A DNA stretch of 64,000 nucleotides. Source: Aliitabrizicola sp041905595 (lineage in GTDB: Bacteria; Pseudomonadota; Alphaproteobacteria; Rhodobacterales; Rhodobacteraceae). The stretch covers positions 60,500 to 124,499 of the forward strand of contig JAYRKT010000010.1 in NCBI GenBank assembly GCA_041905595.1, given 5' to 3'. The notes under the pieces were generated by a model that was not told the origin of the DNA, searched no databases, and worked only from the letters and a program-made list of their open reading frames with translations. A program made the position numbers and the translations under genes. This document shows, in pieces, positions 18,377 to 27,060 of the stretch (positions within the stretch are counted from its first letter, which is position 1; each line of letters begins with the position of its first letter).

Positions 18377-18402
18377 CCGTTATAAGCCACATGTTATAAC
18401 GG
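18377..18402. promoter_or_regulatory. 26-bp inverted repeat, likely GntR operator
   Basis: Perfect 9-bp arms CCGTTATAA (18377-18385) and TTATAACGG (18394-18402) are separated by 8 bases. The repeat lies in the only non-coding gap between the divergent Zn-dehydrogenase operon (start 18322) and the GntR gene (start 18452), where autoregulation and operon control would occur. It stands out as AT-rich within GC-rich DNA. Binding by the adjacent GntR protein is inference. Confidence 0.7.
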
Positions 18403-18451
18403 CGAGTCAATTGCAATCCGTCGTCCTGGCGGCAACCGAGCAGAGGGAAGT

Positions 18452-19126
18452 TTGGAACCAACAGCAAGCGAGTGGATAAAACCGATCCAAAGGCAAAGCC
18501 TCAGCGAGCTTGCCTATACCAGCCTGCGCGAAGCCCTAATGGAGGGGCGAATGAAGCCGGGGGATGAATTGCCTCTAAGGCCGATCTCGAGAAGCTTCGG
18601 GATCAGCGCGACCCCCATGCGAGAGGCCCTCCTACGCCTGGTCACGGAACATGCGCTGGAAATGGACGGCCGCGGCCGGATCTCGGTTCCGCATCTGACG
18701 CGTGCGACATTGATCGAGGTCCGCAAGATCCGCGGCTTCCTGGAAGGCAACGCCGCACGCCAGGCCGCCATTGCCGCTTCGCCCGAGGCGGTTGACGCGC
18801 TGGAACAGATCCATGTCGATCTTGGAACAGCCCAGGACCAGGGCGACTTTTCGCGCGCCATCGGTCTGAATACCAAGTTCCACCTGAAACTGTGCGAGAT
18901 CGCGGGCCTGCCCGTGACCCATGAGGTGGTGTCGAACCTGTGGGTCCGCTGCGGCCCGCTGTTGTCGCATCTCTACGACGCGGGCCTGCCGCCGAACTGG
19001 GATCCGCACCCTCATCTGCGCATCGTCAAGGCGATCCGCGGCAAAGATCCCGAAGGCGCCTATCAAGCGCTGAACATGGACATCGAAGGGGGCGGCGCGG
19101 GGCTTCTGGCCCATGTCTGCGATTAG
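18452..19126 (+). CDS. GntR-family transcriptional regulator (FCD domain)
   Basis: The 224-residue regulator has an N-terminal winged helix-turn-helix (about residues 15-80; LREALMEGRMKPGDELPLRP then FGISATPMREALLRL) and a C-terminal helical FCD ligand-binding domain (IRGFLEGNAARQAA, then FHLKLCEIAG). It starts with TTG, preceded by GAGGG; no ATG gives a complete HTH. It is divergent from the 13-kb minus-strand catabolic operon, and a 26-bp inverted repeat lies between. FCD regulators normally leave DNA when bound to a carboxylate intermediate, so it probably represses the island until its substrate is present. Confidence 0.88.
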   Translation: MEPTASEWIKPIQRQSLSELAYTSLREALMEGRMKPGDELPLRPISRSFGISATPMREALLRLVTEHALEMDGRGRISVPHLTRATLIEVRKIRGFLEGNAARQAAIAASPEAVDALEQIHVDLGTAQDQGDFSRAIGLNTKFHLKLCEIAGLPVTHEVVSNLWVRCGPLLSHLYDAGLPPNWDPHPHLRIVKAIRGKDPEGAYQALNMDIEGGGAGLLAHVCD

Positions 19127-19142
19127 GCGCCAGCCGGGACGC

Positions 19143-19170
19143 ATCCTGCGGCCTTCAAGCCGCATGGATC
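19143..19170. terminator. Hairpin between convergent genes (possible terminator)
   Basis: TGCGGC (19147-19152) pairs with GCCGCA (19159-19164) around a 6-base loop; the stem extends with TCC/GGA past a one-base bulge. It lies between the GntR gene end at 19126 and the convergent oxidase gene end at 19221. No T-run follows, so intrinsic termination is uncertain. Confidence 0.35.
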
Positions 19171-19220
19171 GGTGACGCAAAGCGCAGGCCGGCCGGGATG
19201 CCCGCACATCCACCCCGCCG

Positions 19221-22037
19221 CTATCCACGCAGCGTGTCGGCGATCATCCCCAGCGGATGGCGCAGGCCCTTGCCACTGAACCGCTCGGCCTGGCAGCGGC
19301 AGGAAAACCCGGTGGCAAGGACCGGCGCCCCGCCTTCGACATGAGCGCGCCATGACATGTCGTAAAGTTTGCGCGACATGGCCTGATGGCGTTCCTGATG
19401 CCCGAAAAGCCCCGCCATGCCGCAGCAGCCCGAGGCGGCAGGCGCGGCCTTCATCCCGATAGCCGCAAAGACCTGCGCCCAGAGCGCGCCCGCGTTCGGC
19501 AGCGCGGTCTGTTCGGTGCAGTGCGACAGGATCCGCGCCGCGGCTTTGCCCTGCACCTGCACCTGCGGGAAACGCCGCCCCGCCGCAATCTCGGCCGCCA
19601 GGAATTCCTGCGCCAGCATCACAGGCGGCGGCGTCAAGCCGGCCTTGGGATAGTCTTGGCGCAGCATCATGACAAGGGCTGGATCCAGCCCGATCATCGG
19701 CAGGCCGGTGGCGGCGCCCTTTTGCAGCGCCGCGACCTGCCGCCCGGCCATGCGCCGAAAAGCGGATTCCGCACCCATGTTCTGCGCGGCCCTGCCTGCG
19801 GGCCGCATCGCCACCAGCAACGGGTGATAGCCAAGGGCGCTGAAGCCCGCGATGGCATCCTGCACGACCTTGGCATCGAACAAGGCGGTGAACCAGTCCT
19901 GCCACAGCAGCACCGCGTTCTCGGGCAGCGGCCGGTCCAGATCGGCCAGCCGCACGCGATGCGCGGCTGCGACCGGGCGGGCCAGATGGGCGGGCATGTC
20001 AACGGTCTTCAACGCGCGCTCGGCCAGCCGCCGTGCCAGCGGCCAGACAGGTCGCAGCAGCGGGGAAAGGGTGACGGCCAGCGGGCTGAGCCGTTCTGCC
20101 GCCAGCACCAGCCGATCGGACAGCGGCCGCGCATTGCGGCTATAGTGATCGGCATAGAACGCCGCCCGCATCGATGGGATATCGACCTGCACGGGGCAAC
20201 TGGAGGCGCAGGCCTTGCAGCCAAGGCAGGTGTCCAGCGCCGCCATCAGATCGTTCTCGGGCGCGGGCTGTCCCGTATCGCGGGCGACCTTCCAGGCCCG
20301 CAGCGCGTCGGCCCGTCCTTTTGGCGAATGACGTAGGTCGCCTGTAGCCTTGAACGAGGGACACATCGGCACCGCCGCCTGATAGCCGAGGCATTGCGCG
20401 TTCCCGTTGCAGCGGAAAGCCTTTTCCAGCGGGTCGCCAAGCCTTGCGTTGAAGGGCCGGAAGGGCGTCGTCGCAATCCCCATGAGCGGGCGGTCCAGCG
20501 TGACCAGCTTGCCGGGGTTGAACCGCTCGGCGGGATCAAAGGCGCGCTTGACGGATTGCAGCGCGGCATAGGCACCCGGCCCGATCCATTCGGGCAGATA
20601 GGCACCCCTGACCCCCTTGCCATGTTCGCCCCAGAAGATGCCGCCGTATTTCCGCGTCAGCGCGAAAACCGCATCCGAAACCGCGACCAGCTTGGTCCGG
20701 TCGGTCGTTTGGTCGATGTTCAGCGCCGGGCGGATGTGCAGGCAGCCGACATCCACATGGCCATAGATGCCGAAGCCCAACCCATTGTCCTTCAGCACTT
20801 GCAGGAAATCATCGACGAAGGCGGGCAGGTTTTCGGGCGGGACCACGCAATCCTCGACAAAGGCGATGGGGCGCGCGGGACCGTCCACCTTGCCCAGAAG
20901 CCCTACCCCGGCGGAACGGATCGCCCAAAGCTCGCGGATCTCGGCCGGGTCGCGGGCCTGGTGCAGGGCGATCTGGCCCGGAAGGCTGCGCAGCCGCTCC
21001 AGGCAGGTGGTGATGCGGGCCTGCATCTCGGCTGCGTCATGGCCGTTGAACTCGATGAAGACATAGGCGACCGGGCCTTCGGGGCGCAGGCTTTCGGGCA
21101 GGCGGGCCAGGATGCCCGCGTCCTGCGCAATGCGCTGGACCCATTCGTCCATCACCTCGATCGCGGTCGGATCGTCCGCCAGCAGCGGCGTCGCCGCAGC
21201 CAGCGCATCGCGGAAACAGGCGAAACCAGCAACGATCAGGCGCTTTTCCGGCTCGATCCGGCGCAGCTTGATGCGGATGCGGGTGATCGGTCCCAGCGTG
21301 CCCTCGGCCCCCAGGAACAGCCGCCACCATTCGAATCCGCCCGCCTCGGGACAGGCGCGTTCAAGATCATAGCCGGTGAAGCGGCGGTTGAGGCGCGGGG
21401 TCGCGTCGATGAAGGCGGCCCGCCCCTGTCGCGCGGCATCCTCGGCCGCGGCCAGCATCGGCGCGGCCCAGTCCGCCGCAGGCGCAAGGCTGGACAAAAG
21501 CCCTTGCGGACGCGCGATCTCCAAACCTAGGATGTTGTCCGAGGTCTTGCCATAGACCCGTGACCCCTTGCCCGAGGCATCGGTCGAAACCATGCCGCCG
21601 ATGGTACAACGCGTCGAGGTAGAAGTTTCTGGCGCAAAGAACCAGCCGTGCGGGCGCAACGTGTCGTTCAGCGCGTCCAGTACCACACCCGGTTCGACAT
21701 CGGCCCAGCCTTCGGTCGCGTTGATCTCCAGCACCCGGTTCATGTGCCGTCGCATGTCCAGGATCAGCCCTCGGTTCAGGCTTTGCCCGTTCGTTCCGGT
21801 GCCGCCCCCGCGTGCCGTCAGCGCGACATCGGCAAATGCAGGGGCCTCCAGCACCGCCAATGCGCGCACCACATCCTGTCCGTCACGGGGCGCCGCGACT
21901 AGGTCGGGAGTGATCTGATAGACCGAATTGTCGGTGGACATGGCGGCGCGCAGGGCGTGGTCAGTCTCGATCTCTCCCTGGAAACAGGCGGCACGCAGGG
22001 CATCGGTCAGTGATTGGCTGGGTGGACTGTCAAGCAT
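19221..22037 (-). CDS. YdiJ-like FAD-linked oxidase with Fe-S domain (D-2-hydroxyacid dehydrogenase)
   Basis: This large (about 938-residue) protein joins a VAO/PCMH-type FAD oxidase to an iron-sulfur C-terminal part. The FAD domain has ARGGGTGTNGQSLNRG and STSTRCTIGGMVSTDASGKGS. Fe-S ligands include CLGYQAAVPMCPSF and CLGCKACASSCPVQVD, and the tail has CCG-type cysteines (ASGCCGMAGLFGHQ). The family (YdiJ, D-lactate/D-2-hydroxyglutarate dehydrogenases) oxidises D-2-hydroxyacids and passes electrons to quinone. I prefer the ATG at 22037 (AAAGG upstream, room for divergent promoters); an ATG at 22085 is possible. It is divergent from a LysR regulator. Confidence 0.83.
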   Translation of the reverse strand: MLDSPPSQSLTDALRAACFQGEIETDHALRAAMSTDNSVYQITPDLVAAPRDGQDVVRALAVLEAPAFADVALTARGGGTGTNGQSLNRGLILDMRRHMNRVLEINATEGWADVEPGVVLDALNDTLRPHGWFFAPETSTSTRCTIGGMVSTDASGKGSRVYGKTSDNILGLEIARPQGLLSSLAPAADWAAPMLAAAEDAARQGRAAFIDATPRLNRRFTGYDLERACPEAGGFEWWRLFLGAEGTLGPITRIRIKLRRIEPEKRLIVAGFACFRDALAAATPLLADDPTAIEVMDEWVQRIAQDAGILARLPESLRPEGPVAYVFIEFNGHDAAEMQARITTCLERLRSLPGQIALHQARDPAEIRELWAIRSAGVGLLGKVDGPARPIAFVEDCVVPPENLPAFVDDFLQVLKDNGLGFGIYGHVDVGCLHIRPALNIDQTTDRTKLVAVSDAVFALTRKYGGIFWGEHGKGVRGAYLPEWIGPGAYAALQSVKRAFDPAERFNPGKLVTLDRPLMGIATTPFRPFNARLGDPLEKAFRCNGNAQCLGYQAAVPMCPSFKATGDLRHSPKGRADALRAWKVARDTGQPAPENDLMAALDTCLGCKACASSCPVQVDIPSMRAAFYADHYSRNARPLSDRLVLAAERLSPLAVTLSPLLRPVWPLARRLAERALKTVDMPAHLARPVAAAHRVRLADLDRPLPENAVLLWQDWFTALFDAKVVQDAIAGFSALGYHPLLVAMRPAGRAAQNMGAESAFRRMAGRQVAALQKGAATGLPMIGLDPALVMMLRQDYPKAGLTPPPVMLAQEFLAAEIAAGRRFPQVQVQGKAAARILSHCTEQTALPNAGALWAQVFAAIGMKAAPAASGCCGMAGLFGHQERHQAMSRKLYDMSWRAHVEGGAPVLATGFSCRCQAERFSGKGLRHPLGMIADTLRG

Positions 22038-22099
22038 GGCGGCCTTTCGGGCTTTTTCCTGTTGAAGCACGAAAGGGATGTTCATAAAAATAGAATGTA

Positions 22100-23041
22100 A
22101 TGAAGATAAATTCTAAGAACACGAATCTGAACCTGCGTCATCTGCGTGCCCTTCATGCCATCCGGGCTGAAGGGTCGTTTGGCCGCGCCGCCGACAGACT
22201 GGGCGTCGTGCCCTCAGCCCTGACCGAGACCATCCGCCAGCTTGAAGAAAGCGCAGGCGTGCCGTTGTTCGACCGCCGCATGCGCCCGCCACAATTGACC
22301 CAGGCTGGTCTGGAGTTTCTGGACGACACCCGCCCCGCCCTGGAGGCGCTGGACCGTGCGCTGGAACGGTTGCAGGAAAATGCGGATCTGGGTCGTGGGC
22401 GGCTGGCGCTTGGCGCCTCGCCCTCGACCATCGGGGATCTGGTCGCGCCCGCGCTGCGCCGCTTTCGCGCCGATCATCCGGCGATCGCGGTGCGCCTGCA
22501 CGACGGTCCGGCCGAGGCTCTGGCGCGGATGGTCGCGGATGGCGACCTTGACCTGGCAATCGCGGGTTACGCCAGTTCCTCCCCGATGTTGGAAATCCGA
22601 GAAATTGCGCGCGACCCCTTCGGCCTTGTGGTTCCCGTGGACCATCCGCTGGCCCGGCAGGGCCGTCCGCCCCGGCTGGCCGAGATCGACCCCTCCACGT
22701 TGATCCACCTGGACGAAGGCACGGGCACCGCCCGCCTGCTGGCCGATGCCCCCGACCTGCCCCCGGCTCTGAAAAGCGGGCCGTTGCGCGTTGCCTCGAC
22801 CTTCGGACAGCTTTGCCTGATCCGCGCAAGCATGGGGGTCGGGCTGCTTCCGCAAAAGGCGGCCCTGCTGTTCGACGATCCACGGGTGGTGTTCCTCAGG
22901 GTCGCGGACCTGCGGCTTCAGCGGCGGATCTCGATGATCTGGCCGGCGCGGCGGGCGCTGTCGCATGCGGCGGTGCGATTCATGGCGCTGTGCGAGACGA
23001 TGCTGGGGGCCTTGCCGGAAAATCACGCAGAGGTGGAGTAG
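22100..23041 (+). CDS. LysR-family transcriptional regulator
   Basis: The 313-residue protein has the LysR winged HTH at residues 10-70 (LNLRHLRALHAIRAEGSFGRAADRLG, PSALTETIRQLEESAGVPLFDRR) followed by a LysR substrate-binding domain (LALGASPSTIGDLVAPALRRF, then DLDLAIAGY and MGVGLLPQKAALL). It is divergent from the YdiJ-like oxidase and shares a short AT-rich gap with it, so it most likely controls that gene in response to a hydroxyacid. Directly downstream lies a truncated IS66-type transposase gene on the other strand. Confidence 0.88.
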   Translation: MKINSKNTNLNLRHLRALHAIRAEGSFGRAADRLGVVPSALTETIRQLEESAGVPLFDRRMRPPQLTQAGLEFLDDTRPALEALDRALERLQENADLGRGRLALGASPSTIGDLVAPALRRFRADHPAIAVRLHDGPAEALARMVADGDLDLAIAGYASSSPMLEIREIARDPFGLVVPVDHPLARQGRPPRLAEIDPSTLIHLDEGTGTARLLADAPDLPPALKSGPLRVASTFGQLCLIRASMGVGLLPQKAALLFDDPRVVFLRVADLRLQRRISMIWPARRALSHAAVRFMALCETMLGALPENHAEVE

Positions 23042-23089
23042 CCAGCACCAAAGCTTCGGCTTCATGTGCACGTCGCTGCCGCCCAAAAA

Positions 23090-23515
23090 CAAGCAGACCT
23101 GCCGCATTGCCAGTTCACGAACCAGGATGGTTTCATATCCCTTGGAGCGCGATCCTCCTGCTGGAGCCTCAGCTATGAACACCTCCTCGCGGCTGACACG
23201 GTCCGGATCTCGCTTGGGGCCCCTTGGCCGACGTTTCCCGCTTGGCTTGCCGGGCTTGCGGTTTGTCGCCTTTTCCATGCCGGACGATTTGAACGGCGGT
23301 CGGGGCGGCAGGTTCTTCAAGCGCGCGATCTCGTCGAGCAAGTCCTGGTTCTCAACCTGCAGGGTAGCACGAGCCATTTCGGTCTTCTCGAGCTCATCCC
23401 GCAGCTCGGCCACCTGCGCCTCGAGGGCTCCAAGCCGCTGCGACAGATCGACAACGAGCCGGCGCAGGGCGTCGGACGGCAACGTCTCAGATCCATCGTC
23501 CGAAAGCGGGCCCAT
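23090..23515 (-). pseudogene. IS66-type transposase, N-terminal fragment
   Basis: The minus strand encodes a coiled-coil-like start (LSQRLGALEAQVAELRDELEK) followed by a Lys/Arg-rich KSGKRRPRGPKRDPDR-like stretch and GYETILVRELAMR, resembling the N-terminal part of IS66 TnpC. Similarity ends near 23090, after which the frame reads through the unrelated antisense strand of the LysR gene. The DDE catalytic part and the inverted repeats are missing. It is probably the remains of an insertion next to the LysR gene. Confidence 0.7.
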
Positions 23516-24357
23516 GCCCTATGGAATCAGACATCTGCCACAGGCGCAACGATCATGCCCGAAAATCTGCCCCAGTTATCCCCCATGCCCCTGTCTAAAA
23601 CTATCAACCAGGCAAGTGATCTTACCCTCATGTCCGCAAATTTTTCCTATAATGAGGATTACCGGCACGCCTTCTAGAGTAGGCTACAAAATATCAAAGA
23701 CCTCCCTGACGGCGTTAGCGACGTCGGGGACAAGCCAGTGGCCAACGGCCTGTAAATAGCTGGAGCAGTCAGGAAATGCTGAATCCTTGGGCTAACCGGA
23801 CCTAGCGACACTTGCTGCGGACGCATCTTCAAACGGCCGTTTTATAAACCATCCTGACAGTGTACACTGGCTTCCCGAGGCCAAGAACTTGGTTGTGTTG
23901 GATGACGGTGATTGACGGTACCTAGATGTCCGAGTGCAATCAGAGGCTGGAGCAATGGCGTGGGAGGTGCCCGCGGCGGGATGTGCGATTATCCACGAGA
24001 AGCAGGCCTGGGCCGCCGACGTAGCACGCCGGGGCCTTGCGCGTATCTTAGCAACGAGATCGGGCAAGTGAGCTCCTCCCTTGCGGTAATACCCTCGAGC
24101 CCTATTACGCGACAGGATAACGAGTTGGGCCTTGGCCCAAGCTCAATCGCCAAAGTCACCAGCTTTGAGCCGTTGGAGAAGATATCCGGCAGAAGGGAGC
24201 AGCGCGCGGCTAGCCTGCAGGCAGCAATGTCGCGACAGTACGTGGAGCCTGCTCAAACGGCCTGAACGCTCGTCCATCGTTCGAAACGGCTCATAGCAGT
24301 ATGTTCGCATTCATTGTACTGGGCCAGTTGTCGAAGTAAGGGAAGCCCGTCTGGCTT
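23516..24357. other. Gene-free stretch
   Basis: This stretch of about 840 bases lies between the IS66 fragment and the IS5-type element. Small open frames exist (for example 23912-24265 on +) but none has a recognisable domain or a good ribosome site. On the minus strand, 23690-23770 reads as a possible C-terminal tail (CSSYLQAVGHWLVPDVANAV then EVFDIL and a stop), which may be an unrecognised gene relic. Confidence 0.5.
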
Positions 24358-24360
24358 TTA
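24358..24360. repeat. IS5-type target-site duplication, left copy
   Basis: TTA directly before the left inverted repeat, matched by TTA at 25206-25208. Confidence 0.75.
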
Positions 24361-24399
24361 GAGCGTCTAACAAAACCGCTGCTCATGCGTTGAAGGACC

Positions 24400-24834
24400 A
24401 TGAGCAAGCCCCTTGTACCTGATGATCTATGGGAGGCCATTGCGCCGCTTCTGCCAGAGGAGCGGCCGAAGCCGAAGGGCGGCCGCCCTCGATGCGGTGA
24501 CCGGCTGGCCTTGGCCGGCATCATCTTTGTGCTCCGCTCCGGTATTCCCTGGGAGATGCTGCCGCGTGAGTTTGGCTGCTCCGGCATGACCTGCTGGCGC
24601 AGGCTGCGTGACTGGCAGACGGCTGGCGTTTGGACCACGCTCCATCGCGTGCTGCTTGAGCGGCTGTCAAACGCCGGGCATCTGGATTGGAGCCGAGCAT
24701 CCCTCGACAGCGCCGCCGTTGCCGCGAAAAAGGGGGGGCCGAAACCGGCCCGAACCCGACGGATCGCGGAAAACCGGGCACGAAGCGCCATCTTGTGGTC
24801 GACCGGCAGGGCACCCCGCTCGGAGTGCGGCTGA
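24400..24834 (+). CDS. IS5-family transposase, first frame (OrfA)
   Basis: The first frame of the split transposase encodes the N-terminal DUF4096-like half (LVPDDLWEAIAPLLPEE, GGRPRCGDRLALAGIIFVL, GIPWEMLPREFGC) and reaches the first catalytic Asp region (ASLDSAAVAAKKGG). At 24727-24738 the run A5G7 is a typical slippery site; a -1 slip there moves ribosomes into the second frame and gives a complete DDE transposase. After the slip site this frame continues with unrelated residues to a stop at 24834. Confidence 0.85.
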   Translation: MSKPLVPDDLWEAIAPLLPEERPKPKGGRPRCGDRLALAGIIFVLRSGIPWEMLPREFGCSGMTCWRRLRDWQTAGVWTTLHRVLLERLSNAGHLDWSRASLDSAAVAAKKGGPKPARTRRIAENRARSAILWSTGRAPRSECG

Positions 24835-25199
24835 GCCCGGCCAACCGGCACGACAGCATGATGCTGGCACCCACCTTGGATGCCGTGCCAGGTGTGCGCC
24901 ACGGTCGTGGACGTCCGCGCAAGCGCCCTGGCAAGCTCCACGCCGACAAAGCCTATGACCATCACCGCTGCCGGAGCGAATGCCGAAAACGCGCCATCAA
25001 GCCCCGCATTGCCAGACGGCGCGTCGACAGCAGCGAAAGACTGGGCCGGCACCGCTGGGTCGTCGAGCGGACACTGGCATGGCTGAACCGCTTTCGCCGC
25101 CTCGCCATCCGGTATGAGCGGCGCGCCGACATCCATGAGGCCTTCGTGATCCTCGGCTGCGCTCTCATCTGCCTCAACCAGATCAGAAGGTTTTGTTAG
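24687..25199 (+). CDS. IS5-family transposase, second frame (OrfB, reached by -1 frameshift)
   Basis: The second frame carries the C-terminal DDE half: GTKRHLVVDRQGTPLGV, ANRHDSMMLAPTLD, LHADKAYDHHRCRSE and the catalytic Glu region RHRWVVERTLAWLNRFRRLAIRYERR. Homology starts at the A5G7 run (24727-24738), so the first dozen codons of this open frame are not used. Translation is expected only as a fusion with OrfA through -1 frameshifting, as known for the IS427 group. Confidence 0.85.
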   Translation: MEPSIPRQRRRCREKGGAETGPNPTDRGKPGTKRHLVVDRQGTPLGVRLSPANRHDSMMLAPTLDAVPGVRHGRGRPRKRPGKLHADKAYDHHRCRSECRKRAIKPRIARRRVDSSERLGRHRWVVERTLAWLNRFRRLAIRYERRADIHEAFVILGCALICLNQIRRFC

Positions 25200-25205
25200 G
25201 TGTTC

Positions 25206-25208
25206 TTA
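25206..25208. repeat. IS5-type target-site duplication, right copy
   Basis: TTA directly after the right inverted repeat, matching 24358-24360. Confidence 0.75.
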
Positions 25209-25850
25209 GATGTGCGCGGGCGTCATCAAAGCTTGCGCGTACGCTATTTCTGGCACCATTCGTTAGCTCGGCAGATGATGATGAGGAGCCCCTTTGATCG
25301 AGTGTGATCTTGAGCAAAGGAGTAAGCTAGCCCCTGCCCTTTCAAGTACGGCATTGGCGTACTGTCTGCGGCGGCACACGATTGCGGCCTAAATTGCGAG
25401 CGTTGCATGTCGGCGCAACAAGAATTTGCCCACGGACCAATGCAGAAAGCCGATGTTCACCATTCCGATGTTTATCAAATCGCTGCGAAGGTTACTGAGA
25501 AGGAGAGCGATTTGGCGCATGGAATGCATTTGGTGGTCTGCAAGGTGCAGGCAAACATGGAGTACTCGAAACCCTACACTGATGTCGCTCCAACAGAACA
25601 TAGTTAATCTGCCTAGAAGCCGCCTTTTGACGGATAATTGTCCAGGTAGATGCACGATCTCCTCCATCAATGTGTCATAATGCTTGTCTGATCAGCATCG
25701 GTCCCTAAACGAGAGTGAATTTTGCGCGATTCAAAGTGCGGACGTCGCTGTGGCTCTACCCTTATAAGGCGCCTCGCGTTCTACAGAGTGCATTCTGTAG
25801 AAGTCATGGATGTTTCAAAGGCCAAACTGCCGCGACTCTGCAACGTTCTG

Positions 25851-25868
25851 GTTGGTCCATGGACCAAC
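25851..25868. promoter_or_regulatory. parS: parS-like centromere palindrome 1
   Basis: This is a perfect 18-bp palindrome with the core TTGGTCCATGGACCAA (25852-25867). The same 16-bp core occurs at 26118-26133 and inside repB at 28546-28561. Multiple 14-16-bp perfect palindromes close to repABC are the known RepB (ParB) binding sites that position the plasmid for segregation. Confidence 0.85.
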
Positions 25869-26113
25869 TGCGCTGTTCTGACTGATCCGGTAAATGCACC
25901 TACTGGCTTTACCGCAGGAACTTACGATCCGGGAGAAATGTGTCAGACGGAAATTCTGGAGCAACCTTGATCAATGGATCAGTGCCAAGTGTTTAGCGGC
26001 ACATCCCGCCTAGGCAGGAGGCTTTGTATTCGCTCCTTACCGGCAGTCTTTGGAGCTTCAACTGTGGAAGCCGTAGGCAGACAACCATCGATGTAGCTTC
26101 AGTTTAGAACTTC

Positions 26114-26137
26114 GGAATTGGTCCATGGACCAATTCC
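26114..26137. promoter_or_regulatory. parS: parS-like centromere palindrome 2
   Basis: This is the longest copy: a perfect 24-bp palindrome, with GGAA and TTCC arms beyond the 16-bp core TTGGTCCATGGACCAA (26118-26133). It lies about 260 bases from copy 1 in the gene-free region downstream of repC. Confidence 0.85.
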
Positions 26138-26328
26138 CTTGTCAGAAGATAAAATACGGCACCTGAGCAAACTCTTGATCGAGCACACGTCATGCAGCGA
26201 CGCAGGTTTGTCCACTTAGTTCCTCAACACCCAGTGTCCAGTCGTGTACTCGCGTTACTGTGATGCTCTCGAACGCATTGGAGTTTTTCTTTCGGCTCCC
26301 GCCAAAGTTTGCAGCGATTACTACAATG

Positions 26329-26344
26329 TTGGTCCTTGGATCAA
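26329..26344. promoter_or_regulatory. Degenerate parS-like site
   Basis: TTGGTCCTTGGATCAA differs from the 16-bp core at two positions and lies about 200 bases from copy 2. It may be a weak RepB site or a decayed copy. Confidence 0.5.
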
Positions 26345-27060
26345 TTCTCTCACTTGGCTTTCTACCTCATCGCCGTGATGCCCGTCACTAACCGCTCAAT
26401 TTGTTGAAAACTTCGAAGATCTACTCGTTGCATGTGGATGATTCGAAACGTGAACATTTTGCTGCGTGGGGAGGTGAGGAGAGCAATCTCTGCCGAGTAT
26501 GCAAGACAGCGGGACCACGGGCCATCTTGACGACCGCTATGTCTCACTGAAACATCCAGTGCTGATGGATGCTGGGGAGTCAGCATGTGTTTGGCCTACT
26601 TTAGTGACACGTCCCAGTGACGGACCACTACGGCGTCTTGCACTACATTGAGGATGCCCACTCAGACACCATTGCTGCTACCTAGAGCCGTTTGAATAGT
26701 GACTATAAGAGGAGAACCGGGGCGCTAGCCTGGGCGCATCCAGCACCAACAGAAGCATGGACCTGGAGCCCATAGTGTTCTTAGGCAGTGAAGCCGAAGA
26801 ACCTTCCGAGCTACCGGGCATCAATCCAATAGAGCCGTGAGGAAATCGGCGCTGCCCTTGATGCGTGCTTCCGCTGCAGAGAGGGCTATCCCAATGGTAG
26901 GTCGGGTGGCGCGTGGTGGAAGAGCCCATGCCTAACATAGTCCTGGAAGCCCTGGTAGATCGGCAGATGACGTCCATCCACGAAAGGATCGGGAGCATTA
27001 CGCAGATGTGACCAGCGTCCTTGCAGGATGGCCTGTAAGCCACTGACTGTGTAAAAGCTG

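Larger units (their letters stand above)
24361..25205 (+). mobile_element. Complete IS5-family (IS427-like) insertion sequence
   Basis: This 845-bp element is bounded by 17-bp imperfect inverted repeats (GAGCGTCTAACAAAACC at 24361-24377; its partner GGTTTTGTTAGGTGTTC at 25189-25205; 3 mismatches) and flanked by a TTA direct repeat (24358-24360 and 25206-25208), the short target duplication expected for this group. It contains two overlapping transposase frames. Intact ends and duplication suggest a fairly recent insertion into the gene-free zone next to the replication region. Confidence 0.9.
25209..27060. other. Gene-free putative partition region downstream of repC
   Basis: These 1.85 kb are visibly richer in A+T than the rest and hold no convincing gene; small frames (25389-25670, 26678-27064, 26886-27086) have no recognisable domain. 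The region holds two perfect parS-like palindromes and one degenerate copy, which suggests that its role is centromere DNA for RepA/RepB. The part next to repC (26850-27060) gives protein-like text on the minus strand (LPIYQGFQDYVRHGLFHH) that may be a gene relic. Confidence 0.6.

Noticed and set aside
22214..23040. Extension of the IS66 frame through the LysR gene on -
   Set aside because: The LysR gene is intact on the other strand; transposase similarity ends near 23090, so the rest of the frame is chance read-through.
23912..24265. 117-codon open frame on +
   Set aside because: No domain, no convincing ribosome site, uneven composition; it lies in a zone of insertion relics.
25967..25982. 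Further parS-like site TTGATCAATGGATCAG
   Set aside because: Four mismatches to the 16-bp core; too weak to call.
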